Shown piece by piece: positions 7,882 through 15,047 of a stretch of DNA of 19,296 bases. Source of the DNA: DASUSF01 sp036375275 (GTDB lineage: Bacteria > Pseudomonadota > Alphaproteobacteria > Geminicoccales > Geminicoccaceae); assembly GCA_036375275.1 (NCBI GenBank), contig DASUSF010000368.1, forward strand, positions 1 to 19,296, written 5' to 3'. Made by a program: the position numbers and the translations under genes. The first letter of the stretch is position 1. Each line of letters starts with the position of its first letter. A model generated the notes under the pieces. It saw only the letters and a program-made list of their open reading frames with translations. It did no database searches and was not told where the DNA came from.

Positions 7882-8604
7882 ATGGCTCTGGGCGAGACCA
7901 GCCGCGAGCGCCTGATGCGGGTGAGCACGGCGACGCTCGCCACCGTCCTGTTCAAGCGCGGCTTCCGCAACGTCTTCATGATCGGCCCGAAGCGCGTCAA
8001 CCACGACGGCAGCACGGTCATGGTCGGCGAGGCCTACACGCTCCGGTACATCCCCGCGCGGGAGGACCTGAACGGCCCGGGCGAGTTCCTCGACCGCGCC
8101 CACCCGCAGCGCCGCGCGGTCGAGGAATGCCCGGCCGGCGCGGTGGTGGTCGCCGACTGCCGGGGCGACACCCGCGCCGGGACCGGCGGCGACATCCTGC
8201 TCACCCGGATGGAGGTGCGCGGCTGCGCCGGCATGGTGACCGACGGCTCGGTGCGCGACATCACGGGCATCGCGCCGCTCCGGATCCCGGTCTACGCCGC
8301 GGCGGTCGCCGCGCCCGCGAGCTTCACGCTGCACGCCGCGGTCGACCTCCAGATCCCGATCGCCTGCGGCGGCGTCCCGGTCTATCCGGGCGACGTCGTG
8401 GTCGGCGACCGCGACGGGGTGATCGCGATCCCGGCCGCCCTCGTGGACGAGGTCGCGCAGGAAGCGCTGGAGCAGGAGGTCTTCGAGGCTTGGGTGATCG
8501 GCGAGGTCCGTGCCGGCCGGCCGACCATCGGCCTCTATCCGCCGGACGACGACACCAGGGCGCGGTACGAATCGAGCCGCCAGAACGAGGCGAGGCGAGC
8601 ATGA
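7882..8604 (+). CDS. RraA-like protein (HMG/CHA aldolase family)
   Basis: A 240-residue member of the RraA/dimethylmenaquinone methyltransferase-like fold. Its characterised enzymes are class II pyruvate aldolases such as 4-hydroxy-4-methyl-2-oxoglutarate aldolase and oxaloacetate decarboxylase; others bind RNase E. Visible family features are the N-terminal STATLATVLFKRG segment, the glycine-rich GTGGDIL loop (100-106), and the metal/substrate motif TDGSVRD (120-126) with R125 and D126. VYPGDVVVGDRDGVIAIP follows toward the C-terminus. The ATG at 7882 is preceded by GGGGAGGG; an upstream in-frame start at 7819 would add 21 non-conserved residues. The stop overlaps the next start (ATGA), so it is coupled to the glutathione S-transferase gene. 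The metabolic context favours an aldolase over an RNase E regulator, but the substrate is unknown. Confidence 0.88.
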   Translation: MALGETSRERLMRVSTATLATVLFKRGFRNVFMIGPKRVNHDGSTVMVGEAYTLRYIPAREDLNGPGEFLDRAHPQRRAVEECPAGAVVVADCRGDTRAGTGGDILLTRMEVRGCAGMVTDGSVRDITGIAPLRIPVYAAAVAAPASFTLHAAVDLQIPIACGGVPVYPGDVVVGDRDGVIAIPAALVDEVAQEALEQEVFEAWVIGEVRAGRPTIGLYPPDDDTRARYESSRQNEARRA

Positions 8605-9209
8605 AGCTGCACTACAACACGGCGTCGCCCTACGCCCGGAAGGTGGTGGTGGTGGCGCACGAGACCGGGCTGTTCGAGCGGATCGAGCTGATGGCCCGGA
8701 CCGCGACGCCGGTCGCGCCGAGCGACGAGCTCAACCGCGACAACCCGCTCGGCAAGCTTCCGTGCCTGATCACGGAGGCCGGCGAGCCGCTGTACGACTC
8801 CCGCGTGATCGCGGAGTTCCTGGACGCGCTGCACGAGGGGCCGCGGATCTTCCCGGTCGAGCGTCCGGCGCGCTGGACCGCGCTCCGCCGCCAGGCCCTC
8901 GGCGACGGCATCCTGGATGCCGGGGTCGGGACGCGCTACGAGACGTTCATCAGGCCCGCCGCGAAGCAGTGGGACGAGTGGGTCCGGGGCCAGAAGCTCA
9001 AGATCAGCCGCGCGCTCGACGCCCTCGAGGGCGAGGCCGAGACGTTCGGAGATGCCGTCGACATCGGCACCATCACGATCGGCTGCGCGCTCGGCTACCT
9101 CGACTTCCGCTTCAACGACGACCGCTGGCGGGACGGCCGGCCCGATCTCGCCCGCTGGTTCGACGAGTTCGGCGCCCGGCCGGCCATGGCGGCGACCGTG
9201 CCGAGCTGA
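8601..9209 (+). CDS. Glutathione S-transferase family protein
   Basis: A 202-residue cytosolic GST. The thioredoxin-like N-domain (1-80) begins MKLHYNTASPYARKV, with S9 or Y11 at the usual glutathione-activating site. It has the cis-proline motif GKLPCL (51-56) and the glutathione gamma-glutamyl-binding pair D66-S67 in LYDSRVIAEFLD. The helical C-domain (about 88-202) contains DIGTITIGCALGYLDFRF, which resembles the N-capping box region, and ends with DLARWFDEF...P. It overlaps the preceding stop by four bases (ATGA) and lies 26 bases before the aminotransferase gene, so the three genes probably form one transcript. Likely roles are conjugation of electrophiles or a glutathione-dependent step in catabolism; the sequence does not decide between them. 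Confidence 0.9.
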   Translation: MKLHYNTASPYARKVVVVAHETGLFERIELMARTATPVAPSDELNRDNPLGKLPCLITEAGEPLYDSRVIAEFLDALHEGPRIFPVERPARWTALRRQALGDGILDAGVGTRYETFIRPAAKQWDEWVRGQKLKISRALDALEGEAETFGDAVDIGTITIGCALGYLDFRFNDDRWRDGRPDLARWFDEFGARPAMAATVPS

Positions 9210-9235
9210 GCGCCGGCGGATCTCTGGAGCTGCCG

Positions 9236-10081
9236 ATGAACGCCATCTTCTTCCATGACGGCCGCTGGTACGAGGACGAGCAGCCGAAGCTGCTCGGCCC
9301 GCTCGACCACGCGATGTGGATGGCGAGCGTCGCGTTCGACGGCGCCCGCTCGTTCGAGGGATGCGCGCCGGACCTCGACCTGCACTGCGCGCGGCTGGTC
9401 GGGTCGGCCAGGAAGATGCTGCTCGAGCCGATCCTGGCCGCCGGCGAGATCGAGGAGCTCTGCCGCGAGGCGGTCCGCCGGTTGCCGGCGGGTGCTGCGA
9501 CCTATATCCGGCCGATGTTCTACGCCACCCGCGGGTTCGTCCTGCCGGAGCCGGACTCGACCGCCTTCTGCCTGTGCGTCTACGTCGCGCCGATGCCCGA
9601 GCCCGGGGGCATGAAGGTGACCTTCTCGAGCTACCGCCGTCCGGCCAGGGACGCCGCCCCGACCGATGCCAAGGCGAGCTGCCTGTATCCCAACATGCAG
9701 CGGGCGCTGCGCGAGGCCGCTGCCCGCGGCTTCGACAACGCGATCACCTCGGACCCCTCCGGCAACGTCGCCGAGCTCGCCACCGCGAACCTCTGGATCG
9801 CGAAGGAGGGGGTCGCGCTCACTCCGGTCTGCAACGGCACCTTCCTGAACGGCATCACGCGCCAGCGCGTCATGGCGCTGCTGCGCGCGGCCGGCCTCGA
9901 GGTCCTGGAGACCACGCTCACCCGGGCCGACGTGGAGAACGCCGACGAGGTCTTCACCACCGGCAACTACGGCAAGGTCCTGCCGATCACCCGGGTCGAG
10001 GACCGCGACCTGCAGGCCGGCCCGGTCTACCGCCAGGCCCGCGAGCTGTACTTCGACTACGCCCGCACCCAGCCGCTCTGA
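9236..10081 (+). CDS. Class IV PLP aminotransferase (branched-chain aminotransferase-like)
   Basis: A 281-residue fold-type IV PLP enzyme of the branched-chain amino acid/D-amino acid aminotransferase and ADC lyase group. Key features are ASVAFDGARSFEG near 30-42, an Arg-containing YIRPMFY (90-96), and the PLP lysine K146 in DAKASCLYPNM. E180 in NVAELATANLWI should bind the pyridine nitrogen, GTFLNGITRQRVM (201-213) is the phosphate-binding region, and DEVFTTGNYGKVLPI (237-251) closes the site. Length is slightly below IlvE (about 300). The start has GGAG six bases upstream. It is third in a tight row after the RraA-like and GST genes. Substrate specificity (branched-chain, D-amino acid or other amine) is open; I prefer a general branched-chain-aminotransferase-like label. 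Confidence 0.88.
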   Translation: MNAIFFHDGRWYEDEQPKLLGPLDHAMWMASVAFDGARSFEGCAPDLDLHCARLVGSARKMLLEPILAAGEIEELCREAVRRLPAGAATYIRPMFYATRGFVLPEPDSTAFCLCVYVAPMPEPGGMKVTFSSYRRPARDAAPTDAKASCLYPNMQRALREAAARGFDNAITSDPSGNVAELATANLWIAKEGVALTPVCNGTFLNGITRQRVMALLRAAGLEVLETTLTRADVENADEVFTTGNYGKVLPITRVEDRDLQAGPVYRQARELYFDYARTQPL

Positions 10082-10164
10082 GCCGACGCGCGCAGCCCCC
10101 GCGCGGAGGGTCTTTCCACTCGCCGACCGTGCCCCACGGCATGGCCGGGATGCGCGAGCGCGCC

Positions 10165-10193
10165 TCGACCGCCCGCCGCGGGCGACCTAGAGT
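10165..10193 (+). promoter_or_regulatory. Candidate promoter for the MFS transporter gene
   Basis: TCGACC (10165-10170) and TAGAGT (10188-10193) are separated by exactly 17 bases, and the -10 ends 34 bases before the ATG at 10228. The matches are four of six at each hexamer, and the spacing agrees with two other candidates in the window. Confidence 0.35.
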
Positions 10194-10227
10194 CGCCCCG
10201 GAGCATCAGGGGGAGGGCAGCACGATC

Positions 10228-11565
10228 ATGGCGACAGGCGCGTTCCGCGACACGCTCGCGCTCCGGATCAACCAGCGCCTGTTCTACGGCTGGATCGTCC
10301 TGCTGGTCGCGGCCCTCGGCTACTTCGCGAGCGGGCCGGGGCAGTCGCACCTGTTCGGGGTGTTCATCACTCCGATCAGCGAGGACCTCGGGATCTCCCG
10401 GACCGCGATCTCGACCGCCTATGCCACGGCGACCCTGATCGCCGCGTTCGGGCTGCCGTACGTCGGCCGGCTGGTCGACCGGTTCGGCGCGCGCCGGGTG
10501 GCGCTGGTGGTCGTGATCGTCCTCGGCTTCGCCTCGATCGGCTTCGGCCAGGTGACCGGCGTGATCACGCTCGGCCTCGGCTTCATGCTGCTGCGCTTCC
10601 TCGGCCAGGGCTCGCTGATGCTGACCTGCCAGAACATGACCGCGCAGTGGTTCGACCGGCAGCGGGGCTTCGCGCTGAGCCTGATGTCGCTCGGCTTCTT
10701 CCTGTCGGTCGCCGTGCATCCTCCCTTGATGCAGTGGCTGATCGCGCTGGTCGGCTGGCGCGAGGCATGGGTCTGGCTCGGGGTCGCCACCTGGATCCTC
10801 CTGCTGCCGGCGATCTACGTCCTGGTTCAGAACAAGCCGGAGGACCTCGGCCTCGAGCCGGATCCGCCGCGCGGCGGGGGCCTCCAGATCGGGCCCCGGA
10901 TCTCCGGGTCGGCGAACATCGGGTTCACCGCCGCCGAGGCGCTTCGAACGCCCGCCTTCTGGATCATCGCGATCTCCCTCTCGACGCTCTCGATGCTGGT
11001 GACGGCGCTGTTCTTCCATCAGGTCTCGATCTTCGAGAGCCACGGCCTGTCCGCCGGGATGGCGGCGGGCGTGTTCTCGATCGCGGCCATCAGCGCGGTG
11101 ATCGCGGTGCCGGTGTTCGGCCGGCTGCTCGACCGTTTCCGGGCGCGACCGATCTTCGCGACCGGCATGCTCAGCATGTCGCTCACGCTGATCGCGCTGG
11201 TGTTCGTCCAGGGCTTCTGGAGCGCCTTCGTCTACAGCGTCATCTTCGGAGTCGCGAACGCGGTCATCCATTCGCACATGGCCTTCCTCTGGCCGCGCTA
11301 CTTCGGCCGCAAGCACCTCGGGCAGATCCAGGGCACGGCGACCACCATCGCCGTGGTCGGCGCCTCGGTCGGGCCAATCCCGTTCGGCGCCGCCTACGAC
11401 CTGTTCGGCAGCTACACCGGCGCGCTGCTGCTGTTCGCGCTCCAGCCGGTGTTCTGCGCGGCCCTGATCCTGTTCATGAAGCCCCCCGACCTGCAGGCGC
11501 ACGCCGCCGCGCAGGCGGCGAAGGAGCGGGCAGGGCGGCACGAGGAAGCGCCTGGAACCGCGTGA
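10228..11565 (+). CDS. MFS transporter (monocarboxylate/oxalate-formate antiporter-like)
   Basis: A 445-residue major facilitator with about twelve membrane helices, typical family length. It opens with INQRLFYGWIVLLVAALGYF, similar to the opening of OFA/monocarboxylate-type carriers. The A-loop motif appears as GRLVDRFGARR in the first half and as GRLLDRFRARP in the second half. LRFLGQGSLMLTCQNMTAQWFDRQRG in helix 4-5 is also characteristic of that subfamily. A hydrophilic central loop (NKPEDLGLEPDPP) separates the halves. The C-terminus is Ala-rich and charged. ATG at 10228 follows GGGGGAGGG. The gene has its own candidate promoter, with 146 bases from the preceding stop. Likely substrate is a small organic acid, which would suit the neighbouring sugar-acid enzymes; this is inference. 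Confidence 0.9.
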   Translation: MATGAFRDTLALRINQRLFYGWIVLLVAALGYFASGPGQSHLFGVFITPISEDLGISRTAISTAYATATLIAAFGLPYVGRLVDRFGARRVALVVVIVLGFASIGFGQVTGVITLGLGFMLLRFLGQGSLMLTCQNMTAQWFDRQRGFALSLMSLGFFLSVAVHPPLMQWLIALVGWREAWVWLGVATWILLLPAIYVLVQNKPEDLGLEPDPPRGGGLQIGPRISGSANIGFTAAEALRTPAFWIIAISLSTLSMLVTALFFHQVSIFESHGLSAGMAAGVFSIAAISAVIAVPVFGRLLDRFRARPIFATGMLSMSLTLIALVFVQGFWSAFVYSVIFGVANAVIHSHMAFLWPRYFGRKHLGQIQGTATTIAVVGASVGPIPFGAAYDLFGSYTGALLLFALQPVFCAALILFMKPPDLQAHAAAQAAKERAGRHEEAPGTA

Positions 11566-11657
11566 GCCTCAACCTGCCGTCCTCGCGGAAGCCTCGATGG
11601 CATGCCATGCTCTGGGCTCCAACGACGGTCAGCGCAGGGACGTCCGGAGAGAGGCCC

Positions 11658-12539
11658 ATGGAGATCGAATGCGTCGCCGACGTCCGCGCCGGCACCGGCG
11701 AGTGCCCGGTATGGTCGGTGGACGAGCAGGTGCTCTGGTGGGTCGACATTCCCGCCGCGAAGCTCCACCGGTTCGACCCCGCGAGCGGCGAGGACCATGC
11801 GAGCGACCTGCCGAGCCCGTGCGGCGCCTTCGCACTCCGGGAACGTGGCGGCATGCTGCTCGCGCTCAAGAGCGGGCTCCACCTCTCCGACCCCGACACC
11901 GGCCTGCTGACGGTGGCGCAGCCGCCGCCGTTCGACCACCCGGACGACCGCTTCAACGACGGCCGGACCGACCCGAAAGGCCGCTTCTGGGTGTGCTCGA
12001 TGCGCGACCCGCAGGACCCGGAGGCGCGGGCCGGTGAGCTCTTCCGGATCGGTCCGGACCTGTCGCTGACCCGCCAGATCGACGGCCTGATCACCGGCAA
12101 CGGCCTCGCCTTCAGCCCGGACGGGCGGACCATGTACCTGAGCGACAGCCACGCGCACGTCCAGACCATCTGGGCCTTCGACTACGATCCGGAGGCGGGC
12201 ACGCTCGCCAACCGGCGCGTCTTCGTCGACATGGCCGAGCAGGAGGGCCGCCCGGACGGCGCCGCGGTCGACGCCGAAGGCGGCTACTGGATCGCTGCGA
12301 ACACGGGGTGGCAGCTGATCCGCTTCACGCCGGCGGGCGAGGTCGAGCGGCGGGTGCGGCTGCCGGTCCGGCGTCCGACCATGTGCTGCTTCGGCGGCCC
12401 GGATCTCGACGAGATCTACGTCACCACCCAGAGCCCGCAGGGCGACGAGACATTGGAGGGCCAGCCCCAGGCCGGCGGCCTGTTCCGGATCCGGGGCCTC
12501 GGCATCGAGGGGCGGCCGGAGCCGAAGTTCGCCGGCTGA
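11658..12539 (+). CDS. SMP-30/gluconolactonase family lactonase
   Basis: A 293-residue six-bladed beta-propeller that hydrolyses sugar lactones using one divalent metal. The whole metal site can be read: E15 (GTGECPVW), N148 (GNGLAFSPDG) and D200 (GRPDGAAVD). The substrate-contacting N100 lies in DRFNDGRTDPKGRFW. These match the order and spacing of the regucalcin ligands. No signal peptide, so cytosolic. The ATG has GGAGAGAGG upstream and lies 92 bases after the MFS stop, with no obvious terminator between. In this locus, with a uronate-dehydrogenase-like enzyme 1.7 kb downstream, aldarolactone hydrolysis is a plausible role. Gluconolactone or a pentonolactone would be equally compatible. 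Confidence 0.93.
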   Translation: MEIECVADVRAGTGECPVWSVDEQVLWWVDIPAAKLHRFDPASGEDHASDLPSPCGAFALRERGGMLLALKSGLHLSDPDTGLLTVAQPPPFDHPDDRFNDGRTDPKGRFWVCSMRDPQDPEARAGELFRIGPDLSLTRQIDGLITGNGLAFSPDGRTMYLSDSHAHVQTIWAFDYDPEAGTLANRRVFVDMAEQEGRPDGAAVDAEGGYWIAANTGWQLIRFTPAGEVERRVRLPVRRPTMCCFGGPDLDEIYVTTQSPQGDETLEGQPQAGGLFRIRGLGIEGRPEPKFAG

Positions 12540-12572
12540 AGCCACGCCCTGCTCTATCCGCTTGAAAAAGAT

Positions 12573-12636
12573 CCGTTTCCTTTCGATGAGCGCGACGGAA
12601 TTGCTGTCCAGGGTGGTTCCACCTCATCGAAAACGG
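12573..12636. repeat. Long inverted repeat (hairpin) between lactonase and EamA genes
   Basis: TTTCGATGAG (12581-12590) is the exact reverse complement of CTCATCGAAA (12623-12632). Outside it CCGT (12573-12576) pairs with ACGG (12633-12636) after a four-base bulge. Inside the loop GGAA (12597-12600) can pair with TTCC (12617-12620). The arms are AT-richer than the surroundings. It may act as a transcript-end or leader hairpin, or as an operator; no U-tract follows. Confidence 0.6.
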
Positions 12637-12716
12637 CTCTGGTGCGCCGCAAGAAGCGGGTCGCAGGCCTCGATCCGGTCGGCCATGCTCCCGCCCACGC
12701 GATCGCGGAGGGTGGC

Positions 12717-13688
12717 ATGGCGGGTGCCGCATCGATGACCGGGCGGGTATGGCTGCTGCTGATCGGCCTCTCGGTGCTCTGGGGCGGGTCGTTCTTCTTC
12801 GCCGAGGTGGCGCTGGTCGCCCTGCCGCCGCTCACGGTGGTGCTCGGGCGGGTCGGCCTCGCGGCGCTGGCCCTGCTCCTGCTGGTCCGCCTCACCGGCC
12901 AGCGGATGCCGGGCGGCTGGGCGACCCTCGGCGCCTTCCTGGTCATGGGCCTGCTCAACAACGCGATCCCGTTCGGCCTGATCGTCTGGGGGCAGACCCA
13001 GATCGCGAGCGGCCTCGCCGCGATCCTGAACGCCACGACGCCCTTGTTCGCCGTCCTGCTCGCGCACGTCTGCACCAGCGACGAGCGGCTGACCGCCGGC
13101 CGTGTCGCCGGCGTGCTGACCGGCGTCCTCGGCGTCGTCCTGATCGTCGGGCCCGGGGCGCTCGGGCAGGTCGGCGGCGGGTCCTGGCTGGCGCAGGTTG
13201 CGGTGCTCGCGGCGGCCTTCAGCTACGCCATCGCCGGGATCTTCGGCCGCCGCTTCCGCGGCCTGCCGCCCACGGTGATCGCCGCCGGCCAGACCAGCGC
13301 GAGCACGCTCCTGATCCTGCCGCTGGTCCTCATGGTCGAGCGCCCCTGGACCCTGGCCTTGCCCGGCGCCGGCCCGCTGCTCGCGGTCGTGGGCCTCGCC
13401 CTCCTCTGCACCGCGCTCGCCTATGTCCTCTACTTCCGGATCCTGGCGCTCGCCGGGGCCACCAACCTGCTCCTCGTGACCCTCCTGATCCCGGTGACCG
13501 CGCTGCTGCTCGGCGCCCTGGTCCTCGACGAGGTGGTGACGCTTCGGCAGGTCGCCGGCATGGCGCTGATCGGCGCCGGCCTGCTCACGATCGACGGCCG
13601 CGCCCCGCGTCTCTGCGCGGCCTTTCGAGCACGCCGGGGTGCGCCTCGGCGAGACGGTCCAGCCAGCGCCCGACCCGCTTCCGGTTGA
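12717..13688 (+). CDS. EamA/DMT-family transporter
   Basis: A 323-residue drug/metabolite transporter with about ten membrane helices arranged as two EamA repeats. The first has LLLIGLSVLWGGSFFFAEVAL and NNAIPFGLIVWGQTQIASGLAAILNATTPLF (in the pre-helix 4 position). The second runs from about 150 to 290, with FSYAIAGIFGRRF, LLCTALAYVLYFRIL and LLIPVTALLLGALVLDE. The start is ATG at 12717 with GGAGG seven bases upstream; an in-frame GTG at 12642 would add a polar non-conserved leader. The last 30 residues after LLTIDG are Arg/Ala/Pro-rich and lie antisense to the coding end of the DUF1499 gene, so they are probably a non-conserved tail. Export of an amino acid or small metabolite is typical of the family; no substrate can be assigned. 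Confidence 0.9.
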   Translation: MAGAASMTGRVWLLLIGLSVLWGGSFFFAEVALVALPPLTVVLGRVGLAALALLLLVRLTGQRMPGGWATLGAFLVMGLLNNAIPFGLIVWGQTQIASGLAAILNATTPLFAVLLAHVCTSDERLTAGRVAGVLTGVLGVVLIVGPGALGQVGGGSWLAQVAVLAAAFSYAIAGIFGRRFRGLPPTVIAAGQTSASTLLILPLVLMVERPWTLALPGAGPLLAVVGLALLCTALAYVLYFRILALAGATNLLLVTLLIPVTALLLGALVLDEVVTLRQVAGMALIGAGLLTIDGRAPRLCAAFRARRGAPRRDGPASARPASG

Positions 13689-14037
13689 CGCCGAAGTCGT
13701 AGTAGCCGACCTCGGCGCGGCTCCAGACCGCCGGCGCCGAGCGCAGCGCGTCCAGCGGCAGGAAGGCGACCGTGATCCGGTCCCGGAAGCCGAGCCAGCG
13801 GCTCCGCTGGATCAGCTCGAGCTGCAGGCCGTCGTCGCTCGCTGCGACCTGTTCGAGTCGCGGCTCGCGCGCCACGGCCGCCTCGAACGCGTCCCTGAGC
13901 AGCCGCGGCACGGTCCGGAACACCGGCGAGGTGAGGTCGGCGTCAGCCTCGGACGCGAGGTTCGCCGGCAGCGCCAGGCACTGGTTCGGCGTGCTCGACC
14001 GCCGAAAGGTCCGAAAGTCGATCGGGAACTCGTCCAC
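13585..14037 (-). CDS. DUF1499 family protein
   Basis: A 150-residue protein matching the DUF1499 pattern from memory: NQCLALPANLASEADADLTSPVF (split by the usual spacing), PRLEQVAASDDGLQLELIQRSRWLGFRDRI, and the C-terminal SRAEVGYYDFGVNRKRVGRWLDRL. Start is GTG (14035-14037) with GAGGGGG about ten bases upstream. There is no signal peptide, whereas many homologues have an N-terminal membrane segment. The biochemical function of the family is unknown to me. Its last 104 bases overlap the 3' end of the EamA gene on the other strand; the overlapping tail (PRRDAGRGRRS) is beyond the conserved part. It is divergent from the uronate-dehydrogenase-like gene. Confidence 0.88.
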   Translation of the reverse strand: MDEFPIDFRTFRRSSTPNQCLALPANLASEADADLTSPVFRTVPRLLRDAFEAAVAREPRLEQVAASDDGLQLELIQRSRWLGFRDRITVAFLPLDALRSAPAVWSRAEVGYYDFGVNRKRVGRWLDRLAEAHPGVLERPRRDAGRGRRS

Positions 14038-14177
14038 GTGCGGCCCGCCCCCTCGGAAGTCGTTTCACGGGACCACTCTCCTCTTGGAGCCGCCCGATTC
14101 AATCGTCCGGCGGCCGCCTGCGACGCCATGCGGGGCCCGATCGACCTCGCGCGCATGGTGCCCCGTCTGGCTACGGG

Positions 14178-14206
14178 TTCCATCCTGATGCGGGCGGTGC
14201 TAGAGC
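14178..14206 (+). promoter_or_regulatory. Candidate promoter for the uronate-dehydrogenase-like gene
   Basis: TTCCAT (14178-14183) and TAGAGC (14201-14206) are 17 bases apart, and the -10 ends 34 bases before the ATG at 14241, as for the candidate before 10228. The -35 is poor (three of six). It lies in the 203-base region between the divergent DUF1499 and dehydrogenase genes. Confidence 0.28.
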
Positions 14207-14240
14207 CCGCGAGGGTGGCAGATCGGGGGAGGGGGAAGCG

Positions 14241-15047
14241 ATGAAGGTCGTGATGACAGGGGCGGCCGGCGGCGTCGGGACCATGACCCGGCCGTACCTC
14301 CGGGGCGAGATCGAGCAGCTCGTGCTGAGCGACGTCCGAGAAATCACCGATCTCACGGACCGCGAGACGTTCGTGCCCGCGGACATCACCGACCTCGGCC
14401 AGATGGAGCGGTTGCTCGAGGGCGCGGACGGCCTGATCCACCTCGGCGGCCAGGCGGTCGAGGGGGACTGGGAGACCGTCCTCAACCTCAACATCATCGG
14501 CCTCTACAACGCCTACGAGGTGGCCCGCCGCCAGGGCGTGAAGCGGATCGTCTTCGCGACCACCAACCACGTGGTCGGCTTCTACCGGCGTCAGCAGACC
14601 ATCGACCACACGGTCATGCCGCGCCCGGATTCGCGCTACGGGGTCTCGAAGGCGTTCGGCGAGGCGATGGGCCGGATGTACGCCGACAAGCACGGCATCG
14701 GCGTCCTGAACGTCCGGATCGGCAACTGCGACTTCAAGCCGCTCGACATCCGCAGGCTCTCGATCTGGCTGCATCCCGAGGACTTCGCCCAGCTCTGCAT
14801 GATCGGCCTGACCCATCCCGACGTCCACTACGAGGTGGTCTATGGCGCGTCCCGATGCGTCCGCACGTGGTGGGACAACCGGAACGCCTACCGGCTCGGC
14901 TACCGGCCGAAGCACGAGAGCGAGGACCATGCCGAGCACGCCCACAAGGAGGCCGAGAAGAAGCCAGAGGACCCGATCACGCACCAGTTCCAGGGCGGAA
15001 CCTTTCCCGCCACCGAGTTCTCCGGCGACGTGAAGCGGATCACATAA
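14241..15047 (+). CDS. NAD-dependent uronate dehydrogenase-like SDR
   Basis: A 268-residue extended short-chain dehydrogenase that probably oxidises a hexuronic acid or related sugar at C1 to the lactone using NAD. It has the nucleotide motif TGAAGGVG (6-13), LIHLGG (65-70), a TTNHVVGFYRR segment (107-117), catalytic Y133 and K137 in RPDSRYGVSK, VRIGNC (158-163), RRLSIWLHPEDF, and WWDNRNAYRLGYRPK. These follow the uronate dehydrogenase pattern closely. The catalytic Ser position carries Thr (TTNH rather than SSNH). The C-terminal tail EHAHKEAEKKPEDP...FQGGTF is longer than in the characterised Agrobacterium enzyme as I remember it and resembles a paralogous oxidoreductase subgroup, so the substrate may differ. 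A strong GGGGGAGGGGG site precedes the ATG. It abuts the downstream gene with zero spacing. Confidence 0.85.
   Translation: MKVVMTGAAGGVGTMTRPYLRGEIEQLVLSDVREITDLTDRETFVPADITDLGQMERLLEGADGLIHLGGQAVEGDWETVLNLNIIGLYNAYEVARRQGVKRIVFATTNHVVGFYRRQQTIDHTVMPRPDSRYGVSKAFGEAMGRMYADKHGIGVLNVRIGNCDFKPLDIRRLSIWLHPEDFAQLCMIGLTHPDVHYEVVYGASRCVRTWWDNRNAYRLGYRPKHESEDHAEHAHKEAEKKPEDPITHQFQGGTFPATEFSGDVKRIT

Noticed and set aside
10087..10113. Possible terminator after the aminotransferase gene
   Set aside because: Only a five-pair CGCGC/GCGCG stem followed by a poor TCTTT; too weak in such GC-rich DNA to call.
10057..11541. Long minus-strand open frame opposite the first MFS gene
   Set aside because: Composition is the typical antisense mirror of hydrophobic codons (Asp/Glu/Arg/His-rich); no recognised domain.
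12642..12716. N-terminal extension of the EamA gene from a GTG
   Set aside because: The added 25 residues are polar and non-conserved, while the ATG at 12717 has a GGAGG site and immediately precedes the first membrane helix.
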